Below are positions 21,600 through 32,979 of a stretch of 64,000 nt of DNA, in pieces. Source of the DNA: Camelus bactrianus (lineage: Eukaryota; Chordata; Mammalia; Artiodactyla; Camelidae); contig NC_133570.1 in assembly GCF_048773025.1 (NCBI RefSeq), forward strand, positions 21,178,001-21,242,000, read 5' to 3'. The notes below the pieces were generated by a model that saw only the letters and a program-made list of their open reading frames with translations, was not told where the DNA came from and made no database searches. A program made the translations under genes and the position numbers. The stretch's first letter is position 1; each line of letters opens with the position of its first letter.

Positions 21600-24500
21600 T
21601 TGAAATCCCAGTCTGTCCCTTCCCACCCCCCGCACCCTTGGCAACCACAAGTTTGTACTCTATGTCTATGAGTCTGTTTCTGTTTTGTATTTATGTTTTG
21701 TTTGTGTGTTTTTTTTTTTAAGATTCCACATATGAGCCATCTCATATGGTATTTTTCTTTCTCTTTCTGGCTTACTTCACTTAGAATGACATTGTCCAGG
21801 AGCATCCATGTTGCTGCAAATGGCGTTATGTTGTCTGTTTTTATGGCTGAATAGTATTCTATTGTATAAATATACCACTTTTTCTTTATCCAGTCATCTG
21901 TTGTTGGACATTTAGACTGTTTCCATATCTTGGCTATTGTAAATAGTGCTGCTATGAACACTGGGGTGCAGGTGTCATTTTGAAGTAGGGTTCCTTGTGG
22001 ATATATGCCCAGGAGCAGGAATTCATGGGTCATATGGTAAGTCTATTCCTAGTCTTTTGAGGAATCTCCATACTGTTTTCCACAGTGGCTGTACCAAACT
22101 GCATGCCCACCAGCAGCGTTGGAGGATTCACTTTTCTCCACAGCGTTTCCAGCATTTGTCATTTGTGGACTTCTGAATGATGGCCATTCTGACTGGTGTG
22201 AGGTGATACCTCATTGTAGTTTTGATTTGCATTTCTCTGATAATTATTGATACTGAGCATTTTTTCATGTGCCTATTGATCATTTGTATGTCTTCCTTGG
22301 AGAATTGCTTGTTTAGGTCTTCTGCCCATTTTTGGATTGGGTTGTTTGTTTTTTTCTTATTAAGTTGTATGAACTGCTTATACATTCTGGAGATCAAGCA
22401 TTTGTCGGTTTCATTTGCAAACATTTTCTCCCATTCTGCGTGGGATTTTTTTTTTTAACTTATGGTTTCCTTTGCTGTGCAGAAGCTTGTAAGTTTAATT
22501 AGGTCCCATTTGTTTATTCTTGCTTTTATTTCTATTGCTTGGGTAGACTGACCTAGAACATTTTTGAGGTGTATGTCAGGTAATGTTTAGCCTATATTTT
22601 CTTTTAGGAGATTTATTGTATCTTGTCTTATGTTTAAATCTTTGATCCATTTTGAGTTTATTTTTGTTCATGGTGTAAGGGAGTGTTGTAGCTTCACTGA
22701 TTTACATGCTGCTGTCCAGTTTTCCCAATACCATTTGCTGAAGAGACTGTCTTTATTCCATTGTGTATTCTTGCCTCCTTTGTCGAAGATTAGTTGACCA
22801 AAAGTTTGTGGGCTCATTTCTGGGCTCTCTATTCTGTTCCATTGGTCTATATGTCTGTTTTTGTACCAATACCATGCTGTCATGATGACTGTATCTCTAC
22901 AGTATTGTCTGAAGTCTGGGAGAGTTATTCCTCCAGCCTCTTTTTTTTTTTTTCTTTAGTAATGCTTTGACAATCTAGGCCTTTTGTGGTTCCATGTAAA
23001 TGTTATCATAATTTGTTCTAGTTCTGTGAAATATGTCCTGGGTAATTTGATAGGGATTGCATTAAATCTGCAGATTGCCTTGGGCAGTGTGACCATAACA
23101 ATATTGATTCTTCTAATCCAGGATCATGGGATATCTTTCCATTTTTCTAAGTCTTCTTTAATTTCCTTCATCAATGGTTCATAGTTTTCTGTGTATAAGT
23201 CTTTCACCTCCTTGGTTAGATTTATTCCTAGGTATTTTATGACTTTGGGTGCTATTTTAAAGGGGATTGTTTCTTTACTTTCTTTTTCTGTTGATTCATT
23301 GTTAGTGTAAAAAATGCAACTGATTTTTGAACGTTAATCTTGTAACCTGCTACCTTGCTGAATTCTTTGATTATTTTGTGGAAATTTTAGGGTTTTCTAT
23401 ATATAGTAACATGTCATCAGCATATAGTGACACTTTTACGGCTTCTTTTCCAATTTGGATCCCTTTTATTTCTCTCTCTTGCCTGATGGCTGTGGCTAGG
23501 ACTTCCAAGACTATGTTCAATAGGAGTGGTGATAGTTGGCAGCCTTGTCTTGTCCCAGATTTTACTGGGGAGCTTTTGAGTTTTTCACCGTTGAATAATA
23601 TGCTGGCTGTAGGTTTGTCATATATAGCTTTTATTATGTTGAGATATGTTCCCTCTATACCCACTTGGGTGAGAGTTTTTATCATTAATTGGTGTTGAAT
23701 TTTTTTTCAAATGCTTTTTCTGCATCTATTGAGATGATCATGTGGTTTTTCTCCTTTCTCTTCTTAATGTGATGTATTCCATCGATTGATTTGTGTATTC
23801 TGAACCACCCTTGTATCCCTGGAATGAACCTCACTTGATCATGATATATAATCTTTTTATGTGCTGTTGGATTCTATTTGCTAATATTTTGGTAAGGGTT
23901 TTTGCATCTATCTTCATCACTGATATTGGTCTGTAATTCTCTTTTTTGGTGGTGTCCTTGCCTGGTTTTGGTATCAGAGTGTTGGTGGCTTCATAGAATG
24001 AGTGTGGGAGTATTCCCTCCTTTTCAGTCTTCTGGAAGAGTTTGAGAAGGACTGGTACGTGTTCTTCTTTGTATGTTTGGTAGAATTCCCTGGTGAAGCC
24101 GTCTGGTCCTGGATTTTTATTTGTAGGGAGGATTTTTCATTGCTAATTCGATTTCATTTGTAGTGATCATTTTGTTCAAGTGGTCAGTTTCTTCTTGATT
24201 CAGTCTTGGTGGACTGTAGGTTTCCAGAAACTTGTCCATCGCCTCTAGGTTATCCATTTTGGTTCCGTATAGTTTTTCATAATATTCTTGTATGCTATTC
24301 TGTGTTTCTATGTTATATGTTGTAATTTCTCCATTTTCCTTTCTTATTTTGCTGATTTGTGCTCTCTCTTTTTATTTCTTTGTGAGTTTGGCCAGAGGTT
24401 TGTCGATTTCATTTACTCTTTCAAAAATCCAGCTTTTGGTTTGATTGATGTTTTTCTGTGTTCTTTTAAATCTCTATTTTATTTACTTCTTCCCTGGTCT

Positions 24501-25530
24501 TTATTATTTCCTTCCTTTTGCTTTTTTTTTCCCTCTTCTTTTTCTAATTATTTTCACTGGTGAGTTAGATTGTTTATTTGAGATTGTTCTTCTTTTTTGT
24601 GGAAGGCTTGTATTGCTATAACCTTCCCTCTTAGCACTGCCTTTGTTTCGTCCTATAAATTTTGTGTGCTTATGTTGTTTTTTTTTTCATTTGTCTAAAT
24701 GTATTCTTTAATTTCAAATTTGAGTTCATCATTGACCTATTGGTTTTTTGATAGCATGTTGTTTAATCTCCATGCTTTCCTTTTTTTCTCCTTTGTTTCT
24801 CTGTAGTTGACTTCTAGTCTCATGGCATTGTGGTCAGTAAAGATGCTTGAGATAATTTCTATCTTTTTAAAATTGTTGAGGCTTCTTTTATGCCCACGTA
24901 CATGATCAATCCTAGAAAATGTTCCATGTGCACTTGAAAAGAATGCATGTTGTATTTTGTGGGGGTAAATGCTCTGAAAATATCCACCCAATCTAATTTT
25001 TCTATTGTATCATTTAATTTTTCTGTTGCCTTATTTATTTTCTGTCTGGAAGATCTGTCTAGTGATGTTAATGTGGTGTTAAAATCTCTGACAATGATTG
25101 CATTCCCATCAATTTCCCTCTTTATCTCTGTTAGTAATTGTTTTATGTACTTGGGTGCTCCTATATTGGGTACATATATATTAATGAGTGTAATAGCCTC
25201 ATCTTGTATTACTCCTTTAACCATTATAAAGTGTCCTTCTTTATCTTTCTTTGTGGCCTTTGATTTAATGTCTACTTTGTCTGAAATCAGTACTGCAACA
25301 CCTGCTTTTTTGGCTTTTCCATTCGCATGGAATATCCTTTTCCATCCTTTCTCTCTAAATCTGTATGTGTCCTTCTCCGTAAAGTGGGTCTCTTGTACGC
25401 AGCATGTTGAAGGTTCTTGCTTTATTATCCAGTCTACCACTCTGCGTCTTTTGACTACAGCATTTAGTCCATTAACATTTACAGTAATTAATGATGTGTG
25501 TTTATTGCCATTTTGAACTTACTGTTGCAG
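21600..25530 (-). pseudogene. L1 ORF2 (endonuclease-reverse transcriptase), broken
   Basis: Fragments on the minus strand read as L1 ORF2p. The endonuclease domain is at about 25530-24737 (VQETHFTEKDTYRFREKGW, LINIYVPNIGAP). Reverse transcriptase is at about 23690-23370 ([15 protein letters not shown] followed by YADDMLLY). The C-terminal region is at about 22883-21593 ([37 protein letters not shown]). Intact ORF2p is about 1275 residues and the span fits that length. The frame is interrupted several times between and within these pieces, including between endonuclease and RT. Acts in target-primed reverse transcription when intact. Confidence 0.85.
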
Positions 25531-25840
25531 TTGATTTTGTATTTCCTCTTTGTACCTTTCTTCTTCCTTTTGTGGTTTGGTAATTTTCCTTTGTATTTTG
25601 TTGGATTTCATTTAGTTTTAGTGACTCACTTGTAAGTTTTTGGCTTGTGGTTACCCTTTTTTTTGTAAGTCTATTAGCCCATTACTATAATTGTTTGTGT
25701 TAAACGGATAGTAATATAATCTCAAACCCATCCTACCGAGAACAAAAAATTTAAAAATGAAAAAAAATACTCTTATTTCCTTGCTTCACTCTCCCTCTCT
25801 TAATGATTTAGGTATCTTCTTTTATGATTTTGTGTTTATT

Positions 25841-26808
25841 CTATTTGTAATTCATGATAGTTTTCAGCTTTTCAGTTATGAGTTTCTCATTTTTGTAGCA
25901 TCCTGTTGCTTTTCTAGTTAGAGTAGACCTGTCAATATTTCCTTTAGCATGGGTGTAGTGTTGTAAACTCTCTAGATTTTTCTTGTCTGTGAAATTCTTT
26001 ATGTCTCCTTCTATTCTAAAGGATAGTCTTGCTGAATAAGGTATCCTAGGCTGCATCATTTTTTCATTCAGGACTTTGTATATATCTTGCCACTCTCTTC
26101 TGGCCTGTACTGTTTGGGTAGAGAAATCAGCTGAGAGCCTTGTGGGTGTTCCCTGTAACTCACTGTTTTTTTGTTCTCTTGCTGCCTTAGGATCATTTCT
26201 TTATCCTTGACTCTGGCCATCTTGATTATGATATGTCTTGGTGTGGGTCTGTTTGGGTTCTTTTTGTTTGGGGCCCTCTGAGCTTTCTGTACTTTGATAT
26301 CTGATTCCTTCTTTAGTTTTGGGAAATTTTCAGTTATGATTTCTTCAAACACCTTTTCAATCCCCTTTGTTATTTCTTCCCCTTCTGGAACCCCTATTAT
26401 GCGTAGATTGGCGTGTTTTATGTTATCCCATAGGTCTCTTATATTGTTTTCATTGGTTTTTATTTGTTTTTCTCTCAGCTGTTCTGATTGGATGTTTTCT
26501 GTTGTTCTGTCTTCTAGGTCCCTTATTTGTTCCTCTGCATTATCTAGCCTGCTTTGTACAGCCTTTAGATCAGCTCTCATTTCAGCAAATGAGTTAACCA
26601 ATTCTACTTGGCTCTTCTTTATATCTTCAGTTTTATTCTTGACATGTTTTATATCTATAAGCACTATCTCTTTTAGTTCCTTCAGTGCTTTGATCACTCC
26701 TTTTGTGAAATCTTGATCTAGCAGAACATCAATGTCTATTTCATTGATCGTTCTTTCAGGGGATTTCTCTTGCTCTTTTAATTGGGAGTGGTTCCTCTGC
26801 TTCTTCAT
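25841..26808 (-). pseudogene. L1 ORF1 (RNA-binding chaperone), frameshifted
   Basis: The N-terminal 246 codons (26808-26068) read MKKQRNHSQLKEQEKSPERT, then a coiled-coil region (ELVNSFAEMRADLKAVQSRL, DNAEEQIRDLEDR) and the RRM-like part (NLRIIGVPEGEE). The C-terminal domain continues in another frame at 26059-25841 (PYSARLSFRIEGDIKNFTDK). So there is one frameshift near 26060. The start agrees with the usual L1 ORF1 N-terminus. ORF1p is an RNA chaperone of the L1 particle. Confidence 0.85.
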
Positions 26809-28824
26809 ATTGCTGATATCTCTCTGGCACTGTGGCTTAAGGAGTATCAGTTATCTATTGTGGTCCTTAAGGACTTTATTTATTTATCTATCTAAAGCCT
26901 ATGCAAGGTTAAAGCTTAAAAAAGAGAGAGAGAATTTTAAAAGAATGGAAAAAATAAGGTTTGAAAACAGTGTATAATCAATAAGAGAAGAGCAATTTGA
27001 AACAGAATAGCAATTGAGTTGACACATCTATCACAAACCTTTAAAAAAGGAGAAAAGATCAGAAAACAATACCTGAAACCTGTGTATAATCAATAACTAG
27101 ATGTCAAGACCAAGAAAAATACAAGTGAAACGAGGTCGATTTTTAAAGATAATAATAAAAAAAGATTTTAAAGGAAAAATTTTAAAGGGATTAGAAGTGG
27201 AGACATATACAATTGTTTAAAAAGTAAAATTTTTAAATGTAATAGAAAATGGAACAGATTTTAGAAAAGAGCAAACAAGAAAGAATTTTGAAAGAAGGGA
27301 GGGAAAAAAGGTTTGAAAACAGTGTAGAATCAATAATAGAAGAGCAAGTTGAAGCAGAATAGCAATCGAGTTGAGACATATTTTAAAAACCTTAAAAGAA
27401 GGAGAAGAAATCAGTAACAGGAGATCAAAACCAACAGAATGAAAATGAAATGAGGTGCATTTTTAAAAATAATAATAATAAAAAGGTTTTAACAGTAAAA
27501 TTTTAAAGGGATTAAAACAGTAGACGTACGCAATTGTTTAAAAAGTAAAGATTAAAAAGGTAATAGAAAATAGAACAGATATAAAAAAATTTTTAAAAAA
27601 AGGAATGTTTTCTCCCGGTGACTGTGCTCTTGATGATTTTATCAAGAAGTCTTTCTGTCTTTGCCCTGTGTCGCAAACTTAGCTTGCTGCTTCCAGAAGC
27701 CCTCCGTCTGTGCCATCATCTGTACTGCTCCCAGTGCCTGTCGGCAAGCAGATGGTGCCCCCTCCCAACACTGGGTCGGGTGCTGAGCTCTTAACCTGTA
27801 GACAGGTGTGTCACTCCCCCTCTTGATGCCACAGTCAGTTGCTGTGCTCAGGAGAGGTAGGTGGGTGGCCTCCCGCCCTCTCCTGGCACTGGTAGCTCCC
27901 CTGCTCTGTGCAGCTGCCTGCTCTGCCTCTGCAGGCCCTCTGAAGGCAGGCTCGGGGAAGATCGCGGAACAGCCCTGCACATGCTCCATGACAAAACTCA
28001 GCTCCTTGTTTTTCTTGGCAGCGCAAGTTCTCTGAAGTGCCAGAGCATAAAGATCCTATCTGCCTTGGGCTGCAAACAAGTCTCTATCCAGCCTAGGAGG
28101 TTGGGGAGCCCCCAGGTGCGGATTCAGGTGTCAGAACCGTCCCTGCCTGGGCAGTGTGCACAGGAGGGTATGGCAGCTGTGGCTGTGACCTGCCGCTCTA
28201 CTACCGAGGAGACAAAGGCTATGGCGCCCCTCCCCCCAGGGCATACCTGCACTGTTGCTTCGCTATTTTTTTTCATAATTTGTGGGAGGGCCCTGGTTGT
28301 TCTGCTCTGTATCCCCTCCCACCCACTGCTCATAGCACCCTGCAGTCCCCTGAGGCTGTCTCAGTACATCTGTCCCAGTCCTCCGCCAAGGTCGGGCAGC
28401 CTGTCCCGCCCCATAGCTTCCAGCTCGCGTCTCTGGCTGGGTGTCATAGGGACCCTTTGTGCCTGTTTAACTTAATTCTGTCAGTCAAGGTCTGCTCTGT
28501 ACAGATCTGAGCCTCAGAGGCTCCCCCTCCGTCCTCTGACCTCTTTGTTGGAGAGGGGGAGATTCAGCAAATGGGTGTCATTCATCCTTAGCCACTCTCT
28601 CCCCGTGGGACAGGTCCCACACTGTTTTGCTTTTTCTTCTTTCTTTTCTCCTCTTCTCCTACCAGATTCGTAGCGTCTTTGTCTTTTGAAGAGGGTGATG
28701 CTCTGTTGGAGTTCAGCAGGTGCTCTGGTTGGCTGGGTGGGTCCGTGGATGTGAGTTTTGGTGTATTTGTGGGAGAGGGTGAGCTACGAGCATCTCTCTA
28801 TTCCGCCATTTTGGCCCCTCTCTT

Positions 28825-28838
28825 GGGACTCAGAGTTT
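28825..28838. repeat. L1 target-site duplication, right copy
   Basis: GGGACTCAGAGTTT, identical to 21384-21397. Marks the 5' end of the L1. Confidence 0.85.
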
Positions 28839-29923
28839 CTTGATGTCTCCTCCCCAAAGTTCAGAATCCAGTAAAAGTGTCACTTGTCATATCAACAACC
28901 AGGAAAATAAATCTTGATGTGAAAACAGAATCCATTTTCAGCAATACTGAGATGACTCGATGATGACATATGTTTAGGGAACATCATCAAAACTCTGGAT
29001 AAACAGGTATAGATACTGGGAGCAAAAGGAGCAGGAGGTGAACTCAGGTAGAAATAGAACCAGGAGAACAAAGTGGATGGAAAAACACACCTGAAAATCA
29101 ACAAAGGAAAATAAAAAGAATGTCTCTGCATGTGCTGAAAAGCATGTAATGCACATTATTTAATTTGTTTATCAGATTATTGAGTGATGGACTATTATTA
29201 GGAAGAAAAAAGGGCTGCCATCCCTTCTGCGTCATTTCCACCACCATGAACATTCCCGCGAGCGTCACCAGGGGGCGCTGTGGGTCTGCTAAGAACCCAC
29301 CAAGGCTGGGCTCTATCAGGCTCCTACTGCCAGGGCCTACACCCGGGCTCACTGGCCGGAGCTGGACGTGGGAGCAGGTACTTCCTCTCAGGGGACAAAG
29401 TCCGAGCTCCGACCTCCGCAGGCCCTGCCTGTGTGTGGAGCTGCCACATTGGGGGAGGACCCAGCAGTGGATAGTGAGTAAGCTCCTGTCCCCATCTGGC
29501 CCCAACCCCCTTCCCCAGGAGCAGAGGAGGAGGAGAGGGGACCCCGGGAACCAGCGCCGCCCCCTCCTGTTCCTCTCAGCCTCCCTGGCTTCTCCTCTGA
29601 CTTTTCTTCGAGCTCCTCCTTTGCGCTTTTGCAGTTCCTCGTGGTTTGTCCTCTGGGCAAAGAGGTTGGGGTGGCCATTGTCCCTGCACCTGCTCCCCTC
29701 CCCCCAGGTGCCTGGTCACCTGCTGATGAATCTGCCCTGTGCAGTGTCCCATGAAGATCTGGGGGAGGGGTTCTGGGACCACCCATGGCCTGGGTGTTGC
29801 CCTCTGCTCAGGGATCCTAGCTGGGATTCCACCCTCCCCGTGGACACATACAGATACCAGCCCCTGCCCACCCATTGACCCCTCAGGCAGAGGGACCAGG
29901 GAGGGATCAGAGAGCTCGGGAGC
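28839..29923. other. chimeric spacer: IGLV9-type flank joined to IGLV1-type flank
   Basis: 28839 to about 29625 matches the region upstream of IGLV9 (9380-10160, 33600-34390, 59600-60380). From about 29780 the sequence matches the upstream flank of IGLV1 (about 2557 onward). The join lies in 29625-29780. No gene is seen. Confidence 0.6.
29266..29282 (+). promoter_or_regulatory. CTCF-like motif
   Basis: TCACCAGGGGGCGCTGT, identical in core to 9813. Here it lies about 770 bp upstream of the IGLV1-like pseudogene because the flank is chimeric. Confidence 0.5.
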
Positions 29924-29931
29924 AGTTGCAT
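29924..29931 (+). promoter_or_regulatory. degenerate Ig octamer (AGTTGCAT)
   Basis: At the octamer position of IGLV1 genes, with one mismatch to ATTTGCAT. Confidence 0.55.
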
Positions 29932-30035
29932 GCCTGGCACCTTCCTCTTTCAGAGTATGAAGAAAGGGAGAGACCTAGAGATGCTCTGCTCAGCTGCGAG
30001 GCCACAGAAGACAGAACCCAGTGACCATCCCCACC

Positions 30036-30497
30036 ATGGCCTGGCCCCCTCTGCTCCTCACCCTGCTGGCTCACATCACAGGTGACTGGATGAGGGACAG
30101 GGGAGGGGGCCCTGAGACAACACCTGGGCCTCATGTCCTCTTCTTGTGTCTGGACCCCAGAATCAGCATCTCTGTCTCTCCTGCTTGCAGGGTCTTGGGC
30201 CCCATCTGTGCCGACTTAGCCACCTTCTGTGTCTGGATCCTCGGGCCAGAGGGTCACCATGTCCTGCACTGGAAGCAGCAGCAACATCGGGTGTGGTAAT
30301 TATGTGCACTGGTTCCAACAGCTCCCAGGAACGGCCCCCAGACTCCTGATTTATGATGTTAACTGTCGAGCCTCAGGGGTCCCTGACCGATTCTTTGGCT
30401 CCGAATCTAGCAACACAGTCTCCCTGAACATCAGTGGGCTCCAGCCTGAGGACGAGGTGGACTATTACTGTGCTGTGGAAATGAGTAGTCATCTTTA
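30036..30497 (+). pseudogene. IGLV1: IGLV1-like variable gene, pseudogene
   Basis: Leader exon 30036-30081 ([16 protein letters not shown]) with a GT donor. V exon 30191-30497 begins PSVPT, then has a TAG stop at codon 6, where IGLV1 genes have CAG. The rest is open: [16 protein letters not shown] (C23), [17 protein letters not shown] (W41), [17 protein letters not shown] and [14 protein letters not shown] (C104). Odd features are unpaired cysteines in CDR1 (NIGCGN) and after CDR2 (VNCRA). The heptamer is lost, so rearrangement is unlikely. It is clearly more diverged from 2821, 41781 and 52983 than these are from each other, suggesting an older branch. Confidence 0.85.
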
Positions 30498-30536
30498 TGC
30501 AGTGATGGAAACCCCTGGGGAGCTCCTGCCTAACCC
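30498..30536 (+). promoter_or_regulatory. decayed RSS of IGLV1-like gene
   Basis: TGCAGTG stands at the heptamer position, and 23 bp further is GCCTAACCC, which hardly resembles a nonamer. Probably inactive. Confidence 0.5.
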
Positions 30537-30599
30537 TGCTCATATGCTCAAGGGCTCAGACCTGAGAGTCAGGGCTACTTACCTCCAAGTGAATTCAGC

Positions 30600-30925
30600 C
30601 AGAAAGAGGAAGATAAATACCATATGTTATCTCTCCTGTGTGCAATCTGAAAACAAGGACACAAATGAACTTATCTACAAAAGAGAAACAGACTCACAGA
30701 CCTAGAGATCAAATTTATGGTTACCAGGGGCTAAAGTGGGTGGGAAGGAATGAACTGGGAATGCGAAATTTTTGCCTCTTGTGGAGCTATGGGAATGCTA
30801 GCTGTCTCGATTGTGCTGGTGGTGTCACTGGTGTGTACATCTGTCATCATTCATCAAATCGTGCATCTGAAACGTGCATAGTCCCCTGCACAGGAATCAT
30901 ACCACATAAATGTGTTTAAAAAGAA
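30600..30925 (+). mobile_element. LINE 3' end fragment
   Basis: Contains the L1 3' phrases 'gataaataccatatg', 'acaaatgaacttatc', 'gaaacagactcacagac' and 'ttatggttaccaggg'. These are followed by a 'tgtacatctgtcatcattcatca' type tail, found at the ends of some mammalian LINE copies. The long open frame at 30229-30705 runs from the V pseudogene into it by chance. Confidence 0.65.
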
Positions 30926-32383
30926 AGTTGATCCCGCACCCAGACCCAGACACATCCTCTATCCTTCTTCCCATACCAAACGCTTATAGTCACTGCTTAA
31001 CGACTATCGTAAGGAAAAGGAGCATTTTGGAAAGTTCACCTTCACTGCTGCCCACGAGACAGTTCATGCTCTCCTGATACCTATTCACCAGACTTCCCTC
31101 CTCTTCCATTTTGAGCATCACTTCATTATCTCTGACAAGGTTTACGTTTTAATTGTGTAAATTTGAAACAAGTCTAAACTGTATTATTATGCATGTGGTA
31201 GATTTTTAAAGAAATATTAATTTTGGACAGTGTTGCTCTCTGAGAAGTTTGACAGTCAGTTTATATCACCAACTGGGCTCAAAGCTCAGTCCATGGCCTG
31301 TGTATGTCCCTGGACCGACAGTGACCAGACAACAGCCCACAGCGACCCCCCACAGCCCCGCCTCAATCACTACTACCACTAGAGCCAGTTTGACCTGGGA
31401 GCAGCAGGAGACACTGTGGGTCCCCCCAGGTCCTGCACAGTGGGATCCCCTGTTGTGTAAACCCCCAGACTCCCTAGGGCTGGAGTGTAGGGGCTTGTGT
31501 TTGTTTTGGGGGTTCAGCAGTGTGTCCTCTCTGGGCTGGGCAGGATCTCTGCTTACAGGTAACTGTGGGTCAGCAGCCTCTTCCTCCTGGTTTCTCCAAA
31601 GGGGTCAACTCTGAATCTCACCCACCTGGGCTCAGTTTCCAAAACTCAGCCATCAAAGGAGGGGAGTTGAAAAAGGCCTTGACTGTGATTGGAAAAATTA
31701 TAACCCCAACCACCACAACACAGTTGGGTTGGAGACAGGGCCACTGAAACAGCTGCCAGGCCCCGTGTCCTCTCCTGACTTGCTCTGTGTGGGGCGGGAT
31801 CCCCACTCAATGTACGGAAAGGACTGGCCTCCTCCACCTGGAGGAAGAGACACAGATGTGGGAGCCACAGCTCTGAGTGCAGAGCTGGGCTCAGAACAGC
31901 AGTGAGAATGGTCAGAGGCGCTGCTCCATCCCTGAGTGACCCCTGACCATCACGTCTGCTCAGCCGGATGATGGCGGGACTGCTTGGGGTACAAGGGGCT
32001 CCTGGAGGACGTGTTGGCAGGGCACTGGATGAGGTGGATGAGCACTGAAGGAGTCCATCTCTACACGAGCAGCTTTGGAATATAGCAGCAGGAAGAGGGA
32101 GGCTCCAGGTGGGGAGTCAGGTGGGTAGAGAGGACGGGGTAGGGTTCTGAGGGCATGTAGGACAGTGTGGGACATGCCTGCGGTGCCCTTCCCAACTGGG
32201 AAACCCCTCAGGGTTCCAGGAGTCCGGCCAGCTGTGTGTGCACTCGGTTCCATGGACCTGCCAGGACCCAGGGTCACTGAGAGCCAGGTTCCTCCTCCAG
32301 GGTCACTCATCTCCTCCTCCTATCTGTCTTCATGCCTGTGAGCACCCAGGGCAAGGAGGCTGGAGCTCTCAGACACCTGGTCT
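30926..32383. other. spacer upstream of IGLV10
   Basis: No gene, RNA or clear repeat was recognised. Around 31390-31560 it faintly resembles the region upstream of IGLV5 (13680-13830), including a degenerate GCAGCAGGAGACACTG motif near 31401. Confidence 0.4.
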
Positions 32384-32391
32384 ATTCGCAT
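32384..32391 (+). promoter_or_regulatory. octamer-like ATTCGCAT
   Basis: One mismatch to ATTTGCAT, 106 bp upstream of the IGLV10 start at 32490, the right distance for a V promoter. Confidence 0.6.
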
Positions 32392-32489
32392 ATGTAACCC
32401 CAACCGCTTGTGTAATTCAGGGAGATAAAGAGCTTGGGGAGCCTGATCTCCACACCAGAGCTTTAGGGGTCAGCGTCTGAGTTTCCACC

Positions 32490-32940
32490 ATGACCTGGGC
32501 TCCTATCCTGCTCACCCTCCTCTCTCACCTCACAGGTGAGCCCCACCTTACCTTGGTGGCTGGGATGGGGGACTCCAGCTCTACTCCTCACCCCTCCCTC
32601 CTTCACCGGGAGTGGGGTCCTGCTCTCACACCCCTGTGTGTCCCCAGGCATGGCTGACTCAGCCCCAGTCAGTGACTGGGTCCCTGGGACAGACGGCCAC
32701 ACTCACCTGCACAGGAAACGTTCACAGTATTGGCAACAAGGGGCCAGCTTGGCTGCAGCAACACCAAGGCCAGGCCCCCAGACTCCTGACCCTCAGGAAT
32801 AACCACCAGCCCTCAGGGCTCTCAGAGAGGTTCTTGGGCTCCAGGTCTGGCAGCATGGCCACCCTCAGCATCTCTGGGCTCCAGGCTGAGGATGAGGCTG
32901 ATTATTACTGCTCAGCCTGGGACAGCAGCCTCAGCGCTTA
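32490..32940 (+). CDS. IGLV10: IGLV10-group variable gene, V exon intact, acceptor doubtful
   Basis: Leader exon 32490-32535 ([16 protein letters not shown]) with a GT donor. The V region, from CAG at 32645 to 32940, reads [16 protein letters not shown] at its start. It has C23 ([10 protein letters not shown]), the [13 protein letters not shown] framework 2 typical of IGLV10, [13 protein letters not shown], and C104 with [14 protein letters not shown]. There is no stop or frameshift. The problem is splicing. The AG nearest the V region (32646-32647) would put exon 2 out of frame. An AG at 32611-32612, after a pyrimidine-rich run, would be in frame but lengthens the leader by about seven residues. 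The only IGLV10 gene in the window. It could be functional with a longer leader, or an ORF-type gene. Confidence 0.75.
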
Positions 32941-32979
32941 CACAGTGCTCCAGGCCAGCGGGGAAGTGAGACCTGAACC
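32941..32979 (+). promoter_or_regulatory. 23-RSS of IGLV10
   Basis: Heptamer CACAGTG, 23-bp spacer, nonamer ACCTGAACC (two or three changes from ACAAAAACC). Confidence 0.8.

Larger units (their letters stand above)
21395..28824 (-). mobile_element. nearly full-length L1 LINE, antisense to V genes
   Basis: The element is read on the minus strand, with its A-tail as the T-run at 21395 and its 5' end near 28824. The 14 bases GGGACTCAGAGTTT occur on both sides (21384-21397 and 28825-28838), a target-site duplication. The order is 5' UTR (about 28824-26830, with an A-rich imperfect tandem repeat at 26930-27600), ORF1 (about 26808-25841), ORF2 (about 25530-21600) and 3' end. Flanking V-spacer homology continues directly across the insertion. 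At about 7.4 kb it is near full length for a mammalian L1, but both reading frames are broken, so it is no longer autonomous. Confidence 0.9.

Noticed and set aside
28154-28510. GC-rich open frames in 27640-28510 and 16-974
   Set aside because: These lie in L1 5' UTR sequence on the wrong strand and match each other only as repeats.
30229-30705. Open frame apparently fusing an IGLV1-like V region to extra sequence
   Set aside because: It is the V exon of a pseudogene (stop at codon 6) reading through a dead RSS into a LINE tail. Not a fusion gene.
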